Assembly: GCF_017573545.1 (NCBI RefSeq) | Contig: NZ_JAGEOK010000004.1 | Location: 124,001 to 188,000 of the forward strand | Source of the DNA: Actinomadura nitritigenes | Lineage (GTDB): Bacteria; Actinomycetota; Actinomycetes; Streptosporangiales; Streptosporangiaceae | DNA length: 64,000 nucleotides | Direction of reading: 5' to 3' | Shown: one piece after another, positions 61,501-64,000 of the stretch | How positions within the stretch are numbered: position 1 is the stretch's first letter | Layout: each line of letters starts with the position of its first letter | Position numbers and translations under genes: made by a program | Notes under the pieces: generated by a model | Told to the model about the DNA's origin: nothing | The model's database searches: none | The model's input: only the letters and a program-made list of their open reading frames with translations

Positions 61501-63088
61501 CGGTGCCAAGCCGCCGCCGGACCTCCCAGCGGCCGGCCAGCACATCACCGGGGACGGCATCCAGGGGATCCTTCTCCGGCGTGGGCTCCGGCGCCGGATC
61601 GGCGGTGGCGGCCGGAGCGGTCAGTACGTCTTCGACGGACTCCAGCAGCTCCAGGAACTCGTCCACCGTCGCGAGCCGCCGGTCCGGACGGTACGCGGTG
61701 GCGGCCTGCACCAGCAGGTCGATGTCCTCGAACAGGCCGTCGACGATCGCGCTGGGACGCAGCCCGTCGCCCTTCTCCAGTCGGGCCAACACTTCGGCCT
61801 GGCTCGCACCAGGAGCTTTGCCCGTTGCCAGCAGGTAGGTCAGCACACCCAGGCCGTACACGTCGAGCGCCACTGCGTCGGGGCTCGGAGCCGTGAGTTC
61901 GGGTGCCAGGTAGGCGTCGGAGCCGTCCGAGACATGGATCGCCGACAGCCGGGTCGGAGCGAAACGTGTCATGCCTGACGACCCGGCGCGCTGCGTCGCA
62001 ATCTGCCAATCGGAGATTTGCAGCGCCGGCGAGAGCCAGCGGGCGTCCTCGTCAGAGGACGCGTCGCCACGCCGGCGCGGACGCGGGATCACGTGAACAG
62101 AACGCGCCGCCAGGGCGCGATGGTGGATCCGGCTGGAATGCGCGGAACGAATGGTCTCGGCGAGCTGCCGGACCAGGGCCATACGGTCGAGGATGCTCAG
62201 CTTGTCGCCATAGCGGACGAGGTACTCGTCCAGCCGCAGCGTGTCGGGGTGGAAGTCGAAGATCAGAGCCGGACCGGCGGAATGGCCGGACGGGTCGTAC
62301 TGCCTGAGCTGGATGACACCCGGGTGGTGGAACCTCTGCAGGACAGCGGCTTCCCGGCGAGCGGCGTTCTCCACCGAACGGCGGATGGTTGCGTCGGCGC
62401 CGCGTTCGCTCAGATAGATACGGACCCGCGCCATCTCGTGCAGGTCACTGTGCCGGGCTAGGTAGTCGGCCCAGGTCGGGCCTGTGTCGAACGCGGTCTT
62501 CTCCAGCAGGTACGGACCAACCTTGAACTCCGCCTCGCTGCGGCGGATACCGACCCGCTCCAGCGCGGTCTTGATCGCCCGGGAGCGGGGACCAGTGATC
62601 CGCCGGCGCTCGTCGTTCGGCGGCTGGCGAAGCATCTGCATGAGCTCGGCGATGGTGTGGACGCTGTGCCGGTCTCCCGTCGGGAGCTGGACTCGCAGCG
62701 AGGAGTCGGTGAAGCAGACACTGGCGCCCACCCACACACGTTCCCCGTTTTGGCCCAACAGCCCAGCAAGCTCCTTGGCCTTCTGGTTCACCAGATGCAG
62801 CGGATTGCCGTGCGGAATGCGCCGACCGTTCGGCGCCATCTGTACCCAGGTGCCGTTCTCGGTGGTCAGACGGCCATGCCAGTTCTTCAGCTCGATCATG
62901 TGGACGCCACCGGGTGTGACCACCAGCAGGTCCACCTCACGGATATGACCGGTGTGAGCAGTGAACGTGAAGTTCGACCAGGCACGCCACGGGTCGGCAT
63001 CCGGCAGCTGCTCACGGATCGCCTGGAGGCCGCGCCGCTCGTGCTCGAACTCGGACTCCGTAACCGTCGTCCACCGACCTTCGAGCAT
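58538..63088 (-). CDS. pglW: BREX type 2 serine/threonine kinase PglW
   Basis: The 1516-residue protein has an N-terminal NERD nuclease-related domain (about 20-120; EVDLLVVTPGGVHMIELKNW) and a degenerate first kinase-like domain (about 180-480). The second kinase is complete (Gly loop RRLGTGSTSRAFLV, HRDIKPDN at 663-670, DFS in place of DFG at 687-689). The long C-terminus includes a helix-hairpin-helix-like segment (VNGPGLGPKTRAEIQAR). PglW phosphorylates proteins in the Pgl system. I chose ATG 63088; GTG 63100 is possible. Confidence 0.93.
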   Translation of the reverse strand: MLEGRWTTVTESEFEHERRGLQAIREQLPDADPWRAWSNFTFTAHTGHIREVDLLVVTPGGVHMIELKNWHGRLTTENGTWVQMAPNGRRIPHGNPLHLVNQKAKELAGLLGQNGERVWVGASVCFTDSSLRVQLPTGDRHSVHTIAELMQMLRQPPNDERRRITGPRSRAIKTALERVGIRRSEAEFKVGPYLLEKTAFDTGPTWADYLARHSDLHEMARVRIYLSERGADATIRRSVENAARREAAVLQRFHHPGVIQLRQYDPSGHSAGPALIFDFHPDTLRLDEYLVRYGDKLSILDRMALVRQLAETIRSAHSSRIHHRALAARSVHVIPRPRRRGDASSDEDARWLSPALQISDWQIATQRAGSSGMTRFAPTRLSAIHVSDGSDAYLAPELTAPSPDAVALDVYGLGVLTYLLATGKAPGASQAEVLARLEKGDGLRPSAIVDGLFEDIDLLVQAATAYRPDRRLATVDEFLELLESVEDVLTAPAATADPAPEPTPEKDPLDAVPGDVLAGRWEVRRRLGTGSTSRAFLVRDLHADLAVRTSRPLAVLKIALSDARAAILVREAEVMGRLRADSRVIRLVEPEPLTIGGRTVLALEYVGDERVADEQPGQGSRHRQETVARELRERGRLQIDQLEAYGDYLFGAVDFLEGEGVWHRDIKPDNIAIRIRPNRTRELVLIDFSLAGYPVQETEAGTEGYLDPFIGGLTRSVYDANAERYAVAVTLHQMASGELPKWGDGKVSVRQLDAEEWPYPTVAADAFDPAVRDALVAFFRKALHRDAARRFAELKPMRDAWKKIFLDLSESAPSTFPGSRHPAPVDEATGIADAEPETAQQQRDKLAKQVTRETHLTAAGLTPAAESFLYSLGITTVGELLDYSRRNLVNGPGLGPKTRAEIQARQRQWAEDLGRAPRSPLTPEGRKAAAKELSEAESSLVDSVVSGDQADALPGRVLRMVSLDALAALLVPKLKADGSNRNEVEIVRLLLRLPDETGQLPDLPVWPTQAKVAEPLDISRGRVPQVLKEQRKRWRKLAAVKELREEILELLAGFGRVASAAEIAELLTVRHGTEFQSPVLRRALGLAAVRAVVEAEQYDPENSAFRHTPNRDDEGGAANGGLLALEVGEDDGPDTPSAPGLLDYAVRLGRVADRFARLDTLPTAATVLGELGAISPPPGAIDWDERRTVEIAVAGSKTAAATPRLEIYPRDLPLVRALRLTQAGLVRLVPGLPEERQPGLTAEEIHERVLTRFPRFNDTGDRLPNDGRLTKALREAGFDLTRSERRDTGTRRYLPTDLDIISSYVTALAARRSTRRGDAARYSDDPLMAAAAAAEERLESSVHRDGFRVLTVRAGLSGEAVAELSGARFGAEPLSVTDLFLRVLHELVPPGTKPTWETILRADVAEPGSKAAMRFSEYTRTAWGRLEPMIRERMASGTGPLLLTDTTAFARYQAMGSLASLAAAARRGGRGLWLLCPQGDPFREPRLATVAVPYQDALGEWIQLPDSWINNVHRAA

Positions 63089-63297
63089 CCCCAACCCCAC
63101 CCATCGACGCGTACCTCACCGGCCGCCCGCCTGACCACCGGTGGTCAGATGCTATAGCCGAACGCGGACATTCGGACGCCCCTCGAGGAGTTCTCGACTT
63201 ATCATCAGGGGAGACATCCATAGAAGCGGCCACGACCGACCTGAAGGAGGCATTGCCTCGTACCCCCGCAAGAAGTCCTGAGTAATGGCGGCGCGAC

Positions 63298-64000
63298 ATG
63301 GCGAAACGGAAGTCCACGACATCTGACTGGGGTTGGGAGGACAGGACCGGTCCGGTCTGGGGCGCGCAGGCATATGACCCCAAGGGCGGACAGGATCACC
63401 TGGGTCTTGGCTCGGTGAGCTCCGACCGGATACTGCCGGCGTTGTCGCCGGGCATCAACGTGCTGACCATCCACCCGAGGTACTGGTCGTTCTACGCCTG
63501 GGTGCTGGCGACGTTCTGGAATCAGAATCATATCCCCCGGACAAGGGCGTCGTTCAGGAGCTTCTACCGGCCTCGTGAGGCACTCTTCTCGATGGCCTGT
63601 CATGTGTGCGAGGCTCCCGAGCACAACACGCTCGTCGGCAACATAGTGGGGTCGCGGCGCGTACAGGGTCTACGAAACGACCAGACCTTCGATCCAGAGT
63701 ACGACTACATCAAGGAGCCGCTCGGCGGTTACGGTCTGTACTATCGGTCGGCCATGGAGGCGATGGGGGTTCTGGTCATAGCCGGAACGGACAACGACTT
63801 CCCCTTCGATGCCCCGACTCCGGTTGGCAGGGCACTTGCTGCAGCCTATGGGCGGACTGTCGAGAAGACGCCTCTTGGTGAAATGATGGCAGCTGACAAG
63901 ATACCTGAACGCGTTTCGCGTCAAAATGTCATCGCCTTCGCCAACGCAGCCTGCCTATGCCGACTCCGTGTTGCCGAGAACTTTGATCTTCCCCTCGTGC
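63298..64000 (+). CDS. Unrecognised gene divergent from pglW, 3' end cut by window
   Basis: The frame from ATG 63298 stays open for 234 codons to the window end. The protein has WSFYAWVLATFWNQ, a Cys-rich CHVCEAPEHN, FRSFYRPREALF and GGYGLYYRSAMEAMGVL, with no family I recognise. GC content is near 57%, lower than pglW. It diverges from pglW across 210 nt that hold both promoters. Its location at the BREX boundary suggests a defence accessory gene, which is inference. Confidence 0.7.
   Translation, partial: MAKRKSTTSDWGWEDRTGPVWGAQAYDPKGGQDHLGLGSVSSDRILPALSPGINVLTIHPRYWSFYAWVLATFWNQNHIPRTRASFRSFYRPREALFSMACHVCEAPEHNTLVGNIVGSRRVQGLRNDQTFDPEYDYIKEPLGGYGLYYRSAMEAMGVLVIAGTDNDFPFDAPTPVGRALAAAYGRTVEKTPLGEMMAADKIPERVSRQNVIAFANAACLCRLRVAENFDLPLV

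Overview
The window is high-GC DNA (about 70% in the core) from a filamentous actinomycete. Gene content points to Streptosporangiales or Streptomycetales, for example an Actinomadura-like genome; that placement is inference. Support comes from a WhiB4-type regulator beside a PonA2-type penicillin-binding protein, paired ArsA/GET3-like ATPases, XRE/DUF397 pairs, DUF2637 and TraB-type FtsK proteins, and a Pgl phage-defence locus.

Region 1 (1-21308) is chromosomal core. It carries the gene set seen around crp, whiB4 and ponA2 in mycobacteria: crp, an MBL hydrolase, NUDIX, RidA and DUF4177 proteins, two ArsA-like ATPases, whiB4, ponA2 and a metallophosphatase. Inserted into it are accessory genes: esterase/TetR, DUF4345/HxlR/quinone reductase, FAD monooxygenase/MarR, an MFS exporter, an SPFH protein, and MerR/SnoaL. 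A 99-bp fragment of the second ArsA gene is duplicated downstream of it.

Region 2 (21346-31938) is an integrated actinomycete conjugative-type element (AICE). It sits in the 3' end of a tRNA-Pro(CGG) gene and is bounded by 44-bp direct repeats. It encodes a tyrosine integrase, an RHH protein, an excisionase, a TraB/FtsK DNA translocase, a series of small transfer-type proteins, an XRE regulator, CutA, a low-GC PD-(D/E)xK nuclease-like protein and a DUF2637 protein. No replication initiator could be recognised.

Region 3 (31939-41440) is a second accessory stretch. It holds an XRE regulator, a gene remnant, an orphan HsdS-like protein fused to a HEPN RNase-type domain, and a mobilisation module (excisionase-like HTH, relaxase, MobC) with a large hairpin and a GC-rich tandem repeat upstream of mobC.

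Region 4 (41468-64000) is a defence island. A ScoMcrA-like HNH type IV restriction protein faces a complete type 2 BREX (Pgl) set: brxHI, brxD, pglZ, pglY, pglX and pglW, all on the minus strand. An XRE/DUF397 pair and two small genes split pglX from pglW. An unrecognised gene diverges from pglW and runs off the window. In BREX type 2, PglX is the adenine methyltransferase and PglW the kinase; PglZ, PglY and BrxD are the phosphatase-like and ATPase partners. Within pglX the target-recognition half is AT-rich and contains an A7 tract next to a perfect 12-bp hairpin, so both mosaic specificity exchange and phase variation are plausible.
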